64,000 nt of DNA from Streptomyces sp. YPW6 (GCF_018866325.1 NZ_CP076457.1:3259001-3323000), one strand, 5' to 3'; shown: positions 24,109-34,027, numbered from the stretch's first letter. Notes: a model not told the origin generated them from the sequence alone. A program made the numbers and translations.

Positions 24109-27012
24109 TCAGTCGTCCGACGGGGCGGAGGACGAGGCCGTCTTCCCGGCGGCCTTGGTGGCCGTCGCCTTCTTCGCCGTCGTCGTCTTCTTCGCCGCGG
24201 TCTTCTTGGCGGCCGCGGTCTTGGTGGCCGTCGTCTTCTTCGCGGCGGTCTTCTTCGCGGCCGTCTTCTTGGCCGTCGCCTTCTTGGCCGTCGTCTTCTT
24301 CGCGGGGGCCTTCTTGGCCGTCTTCTTCTTGGCGGGCCCCTTGGCGCGCTTCTCGGCGAGCAGCTCGTAGCCGCGCTCGGGCGTGATCTCCTCGACGCTG
24401 TCACCGGTCCGCAGCGTGGCGTTGGTCTCGCCGTCGGTGACGTACGGGCCGAAGCGGCCGTCCTTGACCACCACGGGCCGCTCGCTGACCGGGTCGGTCC
24501 CCAGCTCCTTCAGCGGGGGCTTGGCGGCCGCCCGCCCGCGCTGCTTGGGCTGGGCGTAGATCGCGAGAGCCTCTTCGAGGGTGATGTCGAAGAGCTGTTC
24601 CTCGGAGGTCAGCGACCGGGAGTCGGTGCCCTTCTTCAGATACGGGCCGTACCGGCCGTTCTGCGCGGTGATCTCGACGCCCTCGGCGTCCTCGCCCACG
24701 ACGCGCGGCAGCGACATCAGCTTGAGGGCGTCGGCGAGGGTGACCGTGTCCAGGGACATGGACTTGAAGAGCGAGGCCGTCCGCGGCTTCACCGCGTTCT
24801 TGCCGGTCTTCGGCGTCCCCTCGGGGAGCACCTCGGTGACGTACGGGCCGTAGCGCCCGTCCTTGGCGATGATCTGGTTCCCGGTCACCGGGTCGGCGCC
24901 CAGCTCGAAGTCCCCGCTGGGCTTGGCCAGCAGCTCCTCGGCCAGCTCGACGGTCAGCTCGTCGGGGGCCAGGTCATCGGGCACGTCGGCGCGCTGGTGG
25001 CCCTCGGCGTCCTTCTCGCCCCGCTCGATGTACGGGCCGTAGCGGCCGACGCGGAGCTTGATGTCGTTGCCGACGGGGAAGGAGGAGATCTCCCGGGCGT
25101 CGATCGCGCCGAGGTCGGTGACCAGCTCCTTCAGACCGCCGAGGTGGTCGCCGTCGCCGTTGCCCGCGTCGGACGCGGCGCCCGCGCCGGCCGGGTCGTC
25201 ACCGGTACCGGTCGTTCCGAAGTAGAACCGCTTCAGCCACGGTACGGACTTGGCCTCGCCCCGCGCGATCCGGTCGAGGTCGTCCTCCATCCGGGCGGTG
25301 AAGTCGTAGTCGACGAGCCGGCCGAAGTGCTTCTCCAGCAGGTTGACCACGGCGAAGGACAGGAAGGACGGGACGAGCGCGGTGCCCTTCTTGAAGACGT
25401 AACCGCGGTCCAGGATCGTCCCGATGATCGAGGCGTACGTGGAGGGGCGGCCGATCTCGCGCTCCTCCAGCTCCTTGACCAGCGACGCCTCGGTGTAGCG
25501 GGCCGGGGGCTTGGTGGCGTGGCCGTCGACCGTGATCTCGTCGGCGGTCAGCGCGTCGCCCTCGGCGACCTGCGGCAGCCGGCGCTCGCGGTCGTCCAGC
25601 TCGGCGTTCGGGTCGTCGGCGCCCTCGACGTACGCCTTCATGAAGCCGTGGAAGGTGATCGTCTTACCGGAGGCGGAGAACTCGGCGTCCCGGCCGTCGC
25701 TCGCCCGGCCGCCGATCTTGACGGTGACCGAGTTCCCGGTCGCGTCCTTCATCTGGGAGGCGACGGTCCGCTTCCAGATCAGCTCGTACAGCCGGAACTG
25801 GTCGCCGGTGAGCCCGGTCTCGGCGGGGGTGCGGAAGCGATCGCCGGAGGGGCGGATCGCCTCGTGCGCCTCCTGGGCGTTCTTGACCTTCCCGGCGTAC
25901 GTGCGCGGCTTGTCGGGGAGGTAGCCCGAGCCGTACAGCTGCGTGACCTGCGCCCGGGCCGCGGCGACCGCGGTGTCCGAGAGGGTCGTGGAGTCCGTAC
26001 GCATATAGGTGATGAAGCCGTTCTCGTACAGCTTCTGCGCCACCTGCATGGTCGCCTTCGCCCCGAAGCCCAGCTTGCGGCTTGCCTCCTGCTGGAGGGT
26101 GGTGGTCCGGAAGGGGGCGTACGGGGAGCGGCGGTACGGCTTCGACTCGACGGACCGGACCGCGAAGGCGGAGTCGGCGAGCGCGGCGGCAAGCGCGCGG
26201 GCGTTCGCCTCGTCCAGGTGCAGGGTCTGGGTGGAGCCCGCCTTGAGCTGCCCGTCGGGGCCGAAGTCGCGGCCCTGGGCGATGCGGCGGCCGTCGACCG
26301 AGCTGAGGCGGGCGGTGAGGTTCGAGGGGTCCGAGGCGTCGCCGGTGCGGCCGGTGGCGAACTTTCCGGTGAGGTCCCAGTACTCGGCGGAGCGGAAGGC
26401 GATGCGCTCGCGCTCCCGCTCGACGACGAGGCGGGTGGCGACGGACTGGACGCGGCCCGCCGAGAGCTTCGGCATGACCTTCTTCCACAGGACCGGCGAG
26501 ACCTCGTAGCCGTAGAGGCGGTCGAGGATACGGCGGGTCTCCTGGGCGTCGACCATGCGCTGGTTGAGTTCGCGCGGGTTGGCGACGGCGGCCCGGATCG
26601 CGTCCTTGGTGATCTCGTGGAAGACCATCCGGTGGACCGGGACCTTGGGCCGCAGGACTTCCTGGAGGTGCCACGCGATGGCTTCGCCCTCGCGGTCCTC
26701 ATCGGTGGCGAGGAAGAGTTCGTCGGACTCGGCCAGCAGCTGCTTGAGCTTCCTGACCTGGGCCTTCTTGTCCGAGTTGACGACGTAGATGGGCTGGAAG
26801 TCGTGCTCGACGTCCACGCCGAGGCGGCGCACCTCGCCGGTGTACTCGTCCGGGACCTCGGCCGCGCCGTTCGGGAGGTCGCGGATGTGCCCGACGCTCG
26901 CCTCGACGACGTATCCGGGGCCGAGATAGCCCTTGATCGTCTTCGCCTTGGCAGGCGACTCGACGATGACGAGTCGGCGGCCGCCCTGTGCGGTCTCGCT
27001 GGTCGGGGACAA
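24109..27012 (-). CDS. topA: DNA topoisomerase I
   Basis: This type IA topoisomerase of 967 residues relaxes negative supercoils. A TOPRIM domain begins at LVIVESPAKAKTIKGYL and contains the acidic DEDREGEAIAWHL. The catalytic tyrosine lies in GFITYMRTDSTTLS, and the core ends in EEREIGRPSTYASII. Several glycine-rich GRYGPYI-type repeats replace the Cys4 zinc fingers of E. coli TopA, and the last 60 residues are lysine/alanine-rich KKTAAKK repeats, as in Streptomyces. A TTG start at 27012 is chosen because the protein then begins (M)SPTSETAQGG and GGAGAG lies upstream; an in-frame start at 27105 adds non-conserved sequence. About 280 bp upstream is non-coding. Confidence 0.96.
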   Translation of the reverse strand: MSPTSETAQGGRRLVIVESPAKAKTIKGYLGPGYVVEASVGHIRDLPNGAAEVPDEYTGEVRRLGVDVEHDFQPIYVVNSDKKAQVRKLKQLLAESDELFLATDEDREGEAIAWHLQEVLRPKVPVHRMVFHEITKDAIRAAVANPRELNQRMVDAQETRRILDRLYGYEVSPVLWKKVMPKLSAGRVQSVATRLVVERERERIAFRSAEYWDLTGKFATGRTGDASDPSNLTARLSSVDGRRIAQGRDFGPDGQLKAGSTQTLHLDEANARALAAALADSAFAVRSVESKPYRRSPYAPFRTTTLQQEASRKLGFGAKATMQVAQKLYENGFITYMRTDSTTLSDTAVAAARAQVTQLYGSGYLPDKPRTYAGKVKNAQEAHEAIRPSGDRFRTPAETGLTGDQFRLYELIWKRTVASQMKDATGNSVTVKIGGRASDGRDAEFSASGKTITFHGFMKAYVEGADDPNAELDDRERRLPQVAEGDALTADEITVDGHATKPPARYTEASLVKELEEREIGRPSTYASIIGTILDRGYVFKKGTALVPSFLSFAVVNLLEKHFGRLVDYDFTARMEDDLDRIARGEAKSVPWLKRFYFGTTGTGDDPAGAGAASDAGNGDGDHLGGLKELVTDLGAIDAREISSFPVGNDIKLRVGRYGPYIERGEKDAEGHQRADVPDDLAPDELTVELAEELLAKPSGDFELGADPVTGNQIIAKDGRYGPYVTEVLPEGTPKTGKNAVKPRTASLFKSMSLDTVTLADALKLMSLPRVVGEDAEGVEITAQNGRYGPYLKKGTDSRSLTSEEQLFDITLEEALAIYAQPKQRGRAAAKPPLKELGTDPVSERPVVVKDGRFGPYVTDGETNATLRTGDSVEEITPERGYELLAEKRAKGPAKKKTAKKAPAKKTTAKKATAKKTAAKKTAAKKTTATKTAAAKKTAAKKTTTAKKATATKAAGKTASSSAPSDD

Positions 27013-27294
27013 CTTCGCTCTTCTCTCCGGTCGACACTCGGTGGGCATCCGGACGGCGTCGTGACGCCGCACGCGGTGCTGTCGCTGCGGAGTGTGACGG
27101 TACAACCCGCCCCCGTGTCAAACGGCAAAAGCCCGCAACGGCCACTCGAACGGTAACCCGACTTCCGCCATTCCTGCCGCCCGGACCGCCGGGTCGGCGT
27201 CACGCGGGGCCTCGGGCTGCGGCTTTCCCAGGGCGGTCGTGGTGTCCTGCCGGGGAGCCCGTCGACCGGGGCGCCGCCCGGCCCGGAGCAGGGG

Positions 27295-27492
27295 TCAGAC
27301 GTGCGTGAAGACCCACACACCGAGGCCGAGGAAGACTACGCCGAAGAGCGTCGTGAGTGCGGTGGAGGCGACAGGGCTCACACCGTGCGCCACCGGCGCG
27401 CGGTGCAGGGCTCGCGCCCCTGTCCAGACCAGGAGGGCGGCGCCGAACACGGTCAGGGCCGTACCGGCGAAGACTGCGGTGGCGCTCTCCAT
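27295..27492 (-). CDS. Small two-helix membrane protein of unknown function
   Basis: This 65-residue protein (MESATAVFAGTALTVFGAAL at the N-terminus) has two predicted transmembrane helices, about residues 5-25 and 42-63, joined by a short basic/His-containing loop. Codon use is normal for this genome. It lies upstream of topA on the same strand and is a plausible real gene. No function is suggested by the sequence. Confidence 0.6.
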   Translation of the reverse strand: MESATAVFAGTALTVFGAALLVWTGARALHRAPVAHGVSPVASTALTTLFGVVFLGLGVWVFTHV

Positions 27493-28172
27493 GTCGTACC
27501 CCTAGACCGTCGTATGCCCCGGCGCACCACTCGTCGGTGAGCCGCGCGGAGCGGGCCGGCGCGGCCCGTCGGAGCCGGACCTCGGCGGCCCGGCACGGGG
27601 AGGCTGTCACCCGGGGGCATCGCCCACACGAACCCCGGGTGAACAGCACCCGCCCGCCGACGGGCGGAACTCCTTCGGCGGTACGCGCCCGGGGGCGGAG
27701 CGGGGGCCCGGAGCGGGGAGGACGGGACGGGCCGGGGCGAGCAGGGGCGAGAAGGGACGAGCCGGGGCTCGGCCGGACCGGGGCGGGAAGGGGGCCGGAG
27801 CGGGGTGGGCGGGGGCGGGAAGAAGCCGGAGCGGGGTGGGCGGGGCGGGAAGAGGCGGGGCCCCGGTGACCGGAATGCGCGAGTCGGGCGCGCCGCGGGG
27901 AGCAGCACACACGAAACGCGCTGCTTATTAAGGACAACGCACCCGGAACGACGACCGCCACCGGCCGGTACCGGAAGACGCCGACGACCCTGACATCCGG
28001 GAAGCTTGGGTGTCCCGGTGCCCCGGTGTCCCGGACTCAGGCATCCGGGTATCCGGGGCGTCCGGGGGCCCGGGGGCCCACGGCGACCGGCACCCGAACG
28101 TCAGAGGCGGCCGTGGGTCCGGGGGTCCGAGGCGACCGGCACCCGAACTCCATAGGCGGCCGGGACGTCCGC
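27493..28172. other. 680-bp GC-rich low-complexity intergenic region
   Basis: No convincing gene is present. From about 27700 to 27860 the plus strand is almost pure purine-rich GC repeats (GGGGCGGG, GGAGCGGGGTGGGCGGG). From about 28010 to 28080 it is built from GTCCCGG/CCCGGGG units. An 18-bp direct repeat GGCGACCGGCACCCGAAC occurs at 28082 and 28131. The many G-runs could form quadruplexes (inference). Confidence 0.7.
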
Positions 28173-29708
28173 CTACTCCCCCCGCGCCGCGCCGCCGGAC
28201 GTCGGTTCCAGGAAGCCCTCCTCGACCAGGAGCCGGATCGCCTGCGGTGTCCGGTCGCGCAGGAGCACCGGGTCCTCCGCCATCAACTGCGCGATGGCGT
28301 CCAGAATCCGCCCGGCGGGCAGCGATCCGTCGCACACGCCGGCGAACCCGGCGGCCACCGCATCCACCTTGGTCGCCCGCATCATCCCCCGGTGCTGACG
28401 CAGCACCACATGCTCGGGGTCCTCCGCGCCCGGCAGGCCGACCTGCTCCTGCACGACCTCGGCGGCGAGCGAGAAGTGCCCGGCGAGCAGCGCCGCGTCG
28501 TCCTGGTCGCGGAGATAGTCCTGGCGGGCGAAGTGCTCCTGGACGGCCTGCCCGAGTGGCTGCTGCACCGCGTGCGGCCACTCCTCGACGACGATCGAGG
28601 GGTTCCCCTCCGCCGCGGCGGAGGACTTGCGCAGGGTGATCCAGCCGAATCCGACGGACGTGGTGCCCCGGGCCTCGAACTCGTCGAGCCACGCCTCGTA
28701 CCGCTGGGCGTACTCCGCGGGGTCGCTGCGGTGGTCGCCGCTGTCCCGCAGCCACAGCTCGGCGTACTGCGTGACGTCCTGGACCTCGCGCTGGACGATC
28801 CAGGCGTCGCAGCCGTACGGCACCCAGGAGCGCAGCCGGTCCTGCCACTCCTCGCCCTCCACGTGCTGCCAGTTGGCGAGGAAGTGGGCGTAACCGCCTT
28901 CGTTCAGATGGTCGCCCGCCTGCTGCACCAGCGTGCGGCACAGGTCGTCGCCGCCCATGCCGCCGTCCCGGTAGGTGAGGCGGGCGCCGGGCGAGATGAC
29001 GAAGGGCGGGTTGGAGACGATCAGGTCGAACGTGTCGGATCCCACCGGCTCGAAGAGGGAGCCTTCGCGCAGGTCGGCGGGGGCGGCGCCGGACAGGGCG
29101 AGAGTGAGCCGGGTGAACTCCAGGGCCCGGGGGTTGAGGTCGGTGGCGGTGACCCGGGTGGCGTGCTGGGCGGCGTGCAGCGCCTGGATGCCGGAGCCCG
29201 TACCGAGGTCGAGCGCCGAGGCCACCGGCGTCCGCACGGTGATCCCGGCGAGGGTGGTGGAGGCACCGCCGACGCCGAGGACGACGCCCTCCTCACGCGA
29301 GCCGATCCCTCCCGCACCGCCGACCGCGCATCCGAGGTCGGACACGATGAACCAGTCCTCGCCGTCCGGTCCCCCGTACGGCCGTACGTCGACGCACGCG
29401 CGGACCTCCCCGTCCGCACCGCCCTCGCGGGTCACCCAGCCGTCCGCGACGCACTCGTCCAGCGGCAGAGCCGCACGGGCCCGTGCCTCGGCGACGGGGC
29501 GCTGCAGAAGGAACAGCCGCACCAGCGTGTCGAGCGGACCATCGCCCCGGGTGGCCCGCAGGGCGGGGACGGTCTCGCTGCGCGCGAGGGCGGCGTAGGC
29601 GGACGCGCCGAGGCGGTCGAGGAGCCCGTCCGCGGTGAAGTCCGCGGCGAGCAGGGCCTCACGGAGGGCGGCGGCGTGGTCGGGTGCGGGAAGGCTGCTC
29701 TTACTCAC
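28173..29708 (-). CDS. Class I SAM-dependent methyltransferase (HemK/RsmC-like NPPF type) with extra domains
   Basis: This protein of about 511 residues has a 140-residue N-terminal helical domain (SLPAPDHAAALREALLAAD). A Rossmann methyltransferase core follows with ALDLGTGSGIQALHAAQ (motif I), ATDLNPRALEF (motif II) and the catalytic LIVSNPPFVISP (motif IV). The NPPF motif is typical of enzymes methylating N atoms of nucleobases or glutamine side chains. A 200-residue C-terminal region has no obvious assignment. The start is uncertain: GTG at 29708 is consistent with family N-termini, but GGGAGG directly abuts it; a leaderless start is possible. The target is probably rRNA, tRNA or a ribosomal protein. 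Confidence 0.85.
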   Translation of the reverse strand: MSKSSLPAPDHAAALREALLAADFTADGLLDRLGASAYAALARSETVPALRATRGDGPLDTLVRLFLLQRPVAEARARAALPLDECVADGWVTREGGADGEVRACVDVRPYGGPDGEDWFIVSDLGCAVGGAGGIGSREEGVVLGVGGASTTLAGITVRTPVASALDLGTGSGIQALHAAQHATRVTATDLNPRALEFTRLTLALSGAAPADLREGSLFEPVGSDTFDLIVSNPPFVISPGARLTYRDGGMGGDDLCRTLVQQAGDHLNEGGYAHFLANWQHVEGEEWQDRLRSWVPYGCDAWIVQREVQDVTQYAELWLRDSGDHRSDPAEYAQRYEAWLDEFEARGTTSVGFGWITLRKSSAAAEGNPSIVVEEWPHAVQQPLGQAVQEHFARQDYLRDQDDAALLAGHFSLAAEVVQEQVGLPGAEDPEHVVLRQHRGMMRATKVDAVAAGFAGVCDGSLPAGRILDAIAQLMAEDPVLLRDRTPQAIRLLVEEGFLEPTSGGAARGE

Positions 29709-29742
29709 CCTCCCATTGTGTCCGGTCGCACCGACAACGGCA

Positions 29743-29775
29743 GCGGCCCGGACACCCACCGGGTGTCCGGGCCGC
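29743..29775 (-). terminator. 15-bp perfect hairpin downstream of the lipoprotein gene
   Basis: GCGGCCCGGACACCC and its exact complement enclose a three-base loop, 18 bases past the lipoprotein stop codon. There is no U-tract, as is common in Streptomyces. Confidence 0.8.
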
Positions 29776-29792
29776 CGCGCGGAGGGCAGCGC

Positions 29793-30491
29793 TCAGGACT
29801 TCTTCTCCGACGATTCCTTGTCCGCAGACTCCTTGTCCCCGGAGTCCTTGTCGGTGGACTCCTTGTCCCCGGATTCCTTCTTGTCGGGGGCCGAGCTGTC
29901 CGGCGACGCGTCGGCGTCGGCCCCGGAACCGGAGGGGCCGGTGGAAGCGGTCTGCCTCTGGCAGCCCTCCTGCTTCGACATCGCGGCACCGACCTCTCCG
30001 GACTGGAGCTTCTTCAGCGCCTGGTCACCACCGGTGCTGATCTTGTTCAGCTCGTCGGCGATGGACTTCAGCCCGTCGGCGAACTTGCTCTGTTCCTTGG
30101 TGTCGAGCGCGTCGACCTGGGTCTTGAGGTCGGCGTATGCCTTGGAGGACGCGTTGAGCTCCTTCACTGCCGCCTTCTGGGTGGCCTCGCCGCCGTCGAC
30201 CGGCGGCGGCCCGGCGGAGTCCACCGCCGTGCCCAGCGCCTTGTACGCCTCGGACATCTCCTCGAAGGCGACCGAGTCGGCCTTCTGGACATCGGCCGGC
30301 GTGTTGTTGTCGCCGGTCTTCTCCAGGATCGAGGCGTTGGCGTTGTTGATCTTCTGGAGTTGCGGCTGAACCTGGTCGCAGACCTTCTTGGCCCAGTCGT
30401 TGACCTTGTTGTCGCTGTCGTCGCTGCAGCCCGACAGCGTCAGTACGAGTACCGCACCGCCGGACAGTGCGGCTGCAAGCTTCTTGTTCAC
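29793..30491 (-). CDS. Secreted lipoprotein, small helical, acidic/lysine-rich tail
   Basis: This 232-residue protein begins (M)NKKLAAALSGGAVLVLTLSGCSDD, a clear lipoprotein signal with lipobox LSGC. The mature part is helical, with heptad-like stretches and few hydrophobic clusters. The last 45 residues are a low-complexity Asp/Lys/Glu/Ser tract (KESGDKESTDKDSGDKES). GTG at 30491 follows GGAAGGGA; an upstream in-frame ATG would bury the signal sequence. It is a typical small actinobacterial lipoprotein on the outer face of the membrane; function unknown. It has its own terminator. Confidence 0.8.
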   Translation of the reverse strand: MNKKLAAALSGGAVLVLTLSGCSDDSDNKVNDWAKKVCDQVQPQLQKINNANASILEKTGDNNTPADVQKADSVAFEEMSEAYKALGTAVDSAGPPPVDGGEATQKAAVKELNASSKAYADLKTQVDALDTKEQSKFADGLKSIADELNKISTGGDQALKKLQSGEVGAAMSKQEGCQRQTASTGPSGSGADADASPDSSAPDKKESGDKESTDKDSGDKESADKESSEKKS

Positions 30492-30874
30492 CGGATCGGT
30501 CCCTTCCAAGGCTCTCGGCCCGGAACTTACACGGCGAGGGGACGACATCCGGGTGACAGTCATCCTTTATGCACCCTTTTGAAGCCATTTGCACCAAGGG
30601 AAATGAGGGAGATGCCACTCAGTGCCAGAACCGTACTCATGAGCGGCATCTCATCCGCACGACGCGTTCTGCTCGGGCGGTGTCCAGCGGAAGGGGATCC
30701 GCACATCGAAAGGGCCGAACGAGATCAGCCCGGAGGGATGCGGGGCGACACAGAAGACGAAGAAGCAGGCGGACGAACCGTCAGACCGGCTCGCCCGCCC
30801 ACCTCTTGATGACACATCACCTCACGACGCGACCGATGCCGGCCTGAGGTCCTCCGCGCTCCTCTGGGTACGGG
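30492..30874. other. 383-bp intergenic region with one inverted repeat
   Basis: No coding signal. GAGATGCCACTCA (about 30609-30621) and TGAGCGGCATCTC (about 30640-30652) form a 12-of-13 inverted repeat with an 18-base loop. An AT-rich stretch near 30550-30580 (minus strand CATAAAGGAT) may be the promoter of the lipoprotein gene. Confidence 0.5.
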
Positions 30875-33304
30875 TCACGGAGCCGCTGCCGGATCCGGCG
30901 CGGGAAGGGATGTGCCGCCGTCCCCCGGGGCGTCGTCGTCGCCCACGGCGATACCCCGCCGCTTGGAGACGTACACCGCGGCGACGATGATCCCGATGGC
31001 GACGGCGGCCACCAGCGCCCGCACCCACGGGTTGGCGTCCGCGCCGTAACTGAACTGCACGATCGCCGGGGCGATGAGCAGGGCGACCAGGTTCATCACC
31101 TTCAGGAGCGGGTTGATCGCCGGGCCCGCCGTGTCCTTGAACGGGTCGCCGACCGTGTCGCCGATGACGGTCGCGGCGTGGGCCTCGCTGCCCTTGCCAC
31201 CGTGGTGGCCGTCCTCGACGAGCTTCTTGGCGTTGTCCCAGGCGCCACCGGAGTTGGCGAGGAACACCGCCATCAGCGTTCCGGTGCCGATCGCGCCCGC
31301 GAGGTACGAGCCGAGCGCGCCGACGCCGAGCGTGAAGCCGACCGCGATCGGCGCCAGCACCGCCAGGAGTCCGGGCGTGGCCAGTTCCCGCAGGGCGTCG
31401 CGGGTGCAGATGTCGACGACGCGTCCGTACTGCGGCTTCTCCGTGTAGTCCATGATCCCGGGACGTTCGCGGAACTGCCGCCGGACCTCGTAGACCACCG
31501 ATCCGGCCGACCGGGACACCGCGTTGATGGCGAGCCCGGAGAACAGGAAGACGACCGCTGCCCCCAGGATCAGGCCGACGAGGTTGTTGGGCTGCGAGAT
31601 GTCCAGGCTCAGTCCGAGCTCGCCCACCCCCGCGCCGACGTCGTCGACCGCCGTGGCGATGGCATCGCGGTAGGACCCGAAGAGCGCGGCCGCCGCCAGG
31701 ACGGCGGTGGCGATGGCGATGCCCTTGGTGATGGCCTTGGTCGTGTTGCCGACCGCGTCCAGGTCGGTGAGCACCTGGGCACCGGCTCCCGTGACGTCTC
31801 CGGACATCTCCGCGATGCCCTGGGCGTTGTCGGACACCGGACCGAAGGTGTCCATGGCGACGATGACGCCGACGGTGGTGAGGAGCCCCGTCCCGGCGAG
31901 CGCGACCGCGAAGAGCGCCAGCATGATCGACGTACCGCCCAGCAGGAACGCCCCGTAGACGCCGAGGCCGATCAGCAGCGCGGTGTAGACGGCCGACTCC
32001 AGACCGATGGAGATGCCCGCGAGCACCACGGTGGCCGGACCCGTGAGCGAGGACTTCCCGATGTCGCGGACGGGGCGGCGGTTGGTCTCGGTGAAGTAGC
32101 CGGTGAGCTGCTGGATGAGCGCCGCCAGGACGATCCCGATGGCCACCGCCACCAGGGCGAAGACCCGCGGGTCGCCGCCGTGCGCGGTGATCGCCTCGTC
32201 CGTGACCCCGTCCAGCTCGGCGTACGAGGACGGCAGATAGGTGAAGGCGGCCACGGCCACGAGGCCGAGGGAGATCACAGCGGAGATGAAGAAGCCGCGG
32301 TTGATCGCGGTCATCCCGCTGCGGTCGGCACGGCGCGGCGCGACCGCGAAGATGCCGATCATCGCGGTGACGACACCGATCGCCGGAACCATCAGAGGAA
32401 AGGCGAGACCGGAGTCGCCGAACGCGGCCGTGCCGAGGATGAGCGCGGCGACGAGCGTCACGGCGTACGACTCGAAGAGGTCGGCGGCCATGCCCGCGCA
32501 GTCACCGACGTTGTCCCCCACGTTGTCGGCGATGGTGGCGGCGTTACGCGGATCGTCCTCCGGGATGCCCTGCTCCACCTTGCCGACCAGGTCGGCGCCC
32601 ACGTCCGCGGCCTTGGTGAAGATCCCGCCGCCGACCCTCATGAACATGGCGATGAGCGCCGCACCGAGGCCGAACCCCTCCAGCACCTTGGGCGCGTCGG
32701 CGGCATAGACGAGCACGACACAGGAGGCCCCGAGGAGACCGAGTCCCACCGTGATCATTCCGACCACGCCACCGGTACGAAAAGCGATCTTCATCGCTTT
32801 GTGCGAGACGGAGGTGAGATCCTTTTCCGGTTCGCCTTCCGCCGGAGTCGCCTCCCGCGCGGCTGCGGCCACCCGCACATTGCTCCGTACGGCGAGCCGC
32901 ATGCCGATGTATCCGGTCGCCGCCGAGAAAAGCGCACCCACCAGGAAGAAGAGGGAACGCCCCGCACGCTGTGACCAGTTGTCGGCCGGCAGCAGGAACA
33001 ACAGGAAGAACACGATGACGGAGAAGACACCGACGGTGCGCAGTTGCCGGGCCAGATAGGCGTTCGCACCCTCCTGGACCGCCGCGGCGATCTCCTTCAT
33101 CCGTTCGGTGCCCTCGCCGGCCGCCAGGACCTGGCGTACGAGCAGCTGGGCGACGATCAGCGCGGCGGCGGCGACGACCGCCACCACGATGACGATCAGC
33201 CGGTTGCCGTCGGTGAGTGCCGCCGCCGCGAGGGAGGCAGGCCGATCGGAAAGTGCGGATTCTTGCGTCAGTACTGCCATCGGGGTGGTGAAGAACTCCG
33301 CCAT
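30875..33304 (-). CDS. hppA: K+-insensitive pyrophosphate-energised proton pump
   Basis: This is a membrane H+-translocating pyrophosphatase of about 809 residues with roughly 16 helices. The substrate site is visible as DVGADLVGKVEQGIPEDDPR and NVGDNVGDCAGMAADLFES, with a later NSGGAWDNAKK and GDTVGDPFKDTAGP. Lysine in the GNTTKAITKG segment marks the K+-independent subfamily. It uses PPi hydrolysis to pump protons across the cytoplasmic membrane. ATG at 33304 is preceded by AAGGAGG; the open frame further upstream is spurious. The C-terminus has a short acidic/Ala-Pro tail. Confidence 0.96.
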   Translation of the reverse strand: MAEFFTTPMAVLTQESALSDRPASLAAAALTDGNRLIVIVVAVVAAAALIVAQLLVRQVLAAGEGTERMKEIAAAVQEGANAYLARQLRTVGVFSVIVFFLLFLLPADNWSQRAGRSLFFLVGALFSAATGYIGMRLAVRSNVRVAAAAREATPAEGEPEKDLTSVSHKAMKIAFRTGGVVGMITVGLGLLGASCVVLVYAADAPKVLEGFGLGAALIAMFMRVGGGIFTKAADVGADLVGKVEQGIPEDDPRNAATIADNVGDNVGDCAGMAADLFESYAVTLVAALILGTAAFGDSGLAFPLMVPAIGVVTAMIGIFAVAPRRADRSGMTAINRGFFISAVISLGLVAVAAFTYLPSSYAELDGVTDEAITAHGGDPRVFALVAVAIGIVLAALIQQLTGYFTETNRRPVRDIGKSSLTGPATVVLAGISIGLESAVYTALLIGLGVYGAFLLGGTSIMLALFAVALAGTGLLTTVGVIVAMDTFGPVSDNAQGIAEMSGDVTGAGAQVLTDLDAVGNTTKAITKGIAIATAVLAAAALFGSYRDAIATAVDDVGAGVGELGLSLDISQPNNLVGLILGAAVVFLFSGLAINAVSRSAGSVVYEVRRQFRERPGIMDYTEKPQYGRVVDICTRDALRELATPGLLAVLAPIAVGFTLGVGALGSYLAGAIGTGTLMAVFLANSGGAWDNAKKLVEDGHHGGKGSEAHAATVIGDTVGDPFKDTAGPAINPLLKVMNLVALLIAPAIVQFSYGADANPWVRALVAAVAIGIIVAAVYVSKRRGIAVGDDDAPGDGGTSLPAPDPAAAP

Positions 33305-33496
33305 ACGTCCTCCTTGACGCTCAGCGCTCAAGTCGTGGACGGATTGTAGGGAGCGGAACCTGATCAAAACAGTGGGCGGGGAGAGAATTGATCGCTCTCC
33401 CTCCAACGCCGAATGATCAGCGGAGCGATTCCGCCCGAATGCAGTAATGACGCAGACGCATTACTCGGAAACCCTCGGCGGATCCTCAACGCAAAA

Positions 33497-33515
33497 GGCC
33501 CTGCTCAGCAGGGCC
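33497..33515 (-). terminator. Hairpin with T-tract, probably ending the bldG/anti-sigma transcript
   Basis: GGCCCTGC-TGA-GCAGGGCC on the minus strand is followed directly by TTTTGC. It lies about 510 bp beyond the anti-sigma gene stop, the nearest minus-strand gene upstream. Confidence 0.65.
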
Positions 33516-33808
33516 CGGCAAGAACGAAACATCACGTCACCCGCGCGAATGCGGGTTCCAGGAAGGCCACAGGCGAAGACCCCGGCACCGGCACGAGAGC
33601 GGGGTCCTCAGGGTCATACGGAGGCCCCCCCGGGGGGGGCAGCGTTGCGACGGCACGACCACACCCGACGACCCGAGGACTGCACTGCACCACACTGCCA
33701 GAGACCGGACCTGCGCCATCAGGCCCGGACCTGCGCCTTCAGGGTCCGGGCCCACGCCGCTAGCGCCTCCACCAGCAGTGCATGCACCGGACGTGCGGAA
33801 CTGCAGCG

Positions 33809-33934
33809 TTACGGCCGGGGCGCGCACCGACAAGGCCGGGACCACCACCATTACGGCCGAGGTCTGCACCGTCAGGGCCGGAGCCAGCACCATTACGGCC
33901 GGGGTATACACCGCCAGAGCCGGAAGAGCTGCAG
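33809..33934. repeat. 42-bp tandem repeat, three copies, downstream of the anti-sigma gene
   Basis: The block beginning TTACGGCCG recurs at 33809, 33851 and 33893, each followed by a variable (G/A)GG..(T/C)GCACCG section and GGCCGG. The period is 42 bp, so frames stay open on both strands (14-residue units), but no ribosome site or codon bias supports a gene. The surrounding 33305-34027 gap (723 bp) otherwise holds the terminator hairpin, looser copies of the same motif and, near 33375-33400, GGGAGAG/CTCTCCC. Confidence 0.75.
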
Positions 33935-34027
33935 CATGGGGGCAGGATCTGCACCATCACAGCTGCCGTTGGCCGCACCCTCACGACCGGACCGCGGCCT
34001 CGGGGTCGTACCGCGCAGGCCGCAGCC

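Noticed and set aside
30569..30847. 92-residue plus-strand frame between the lipoprotein and hppA
   Set aside because: Arg/His/Thr-rich, overlaps an inverted repeat and a likely promoter, no family resemblance.
33537..33911. 124-residue minus-strand frame through the 42-bp repeats
   Set aside because: Open only because the repeat period is a multiple of three; no start signals or recognisable fold.
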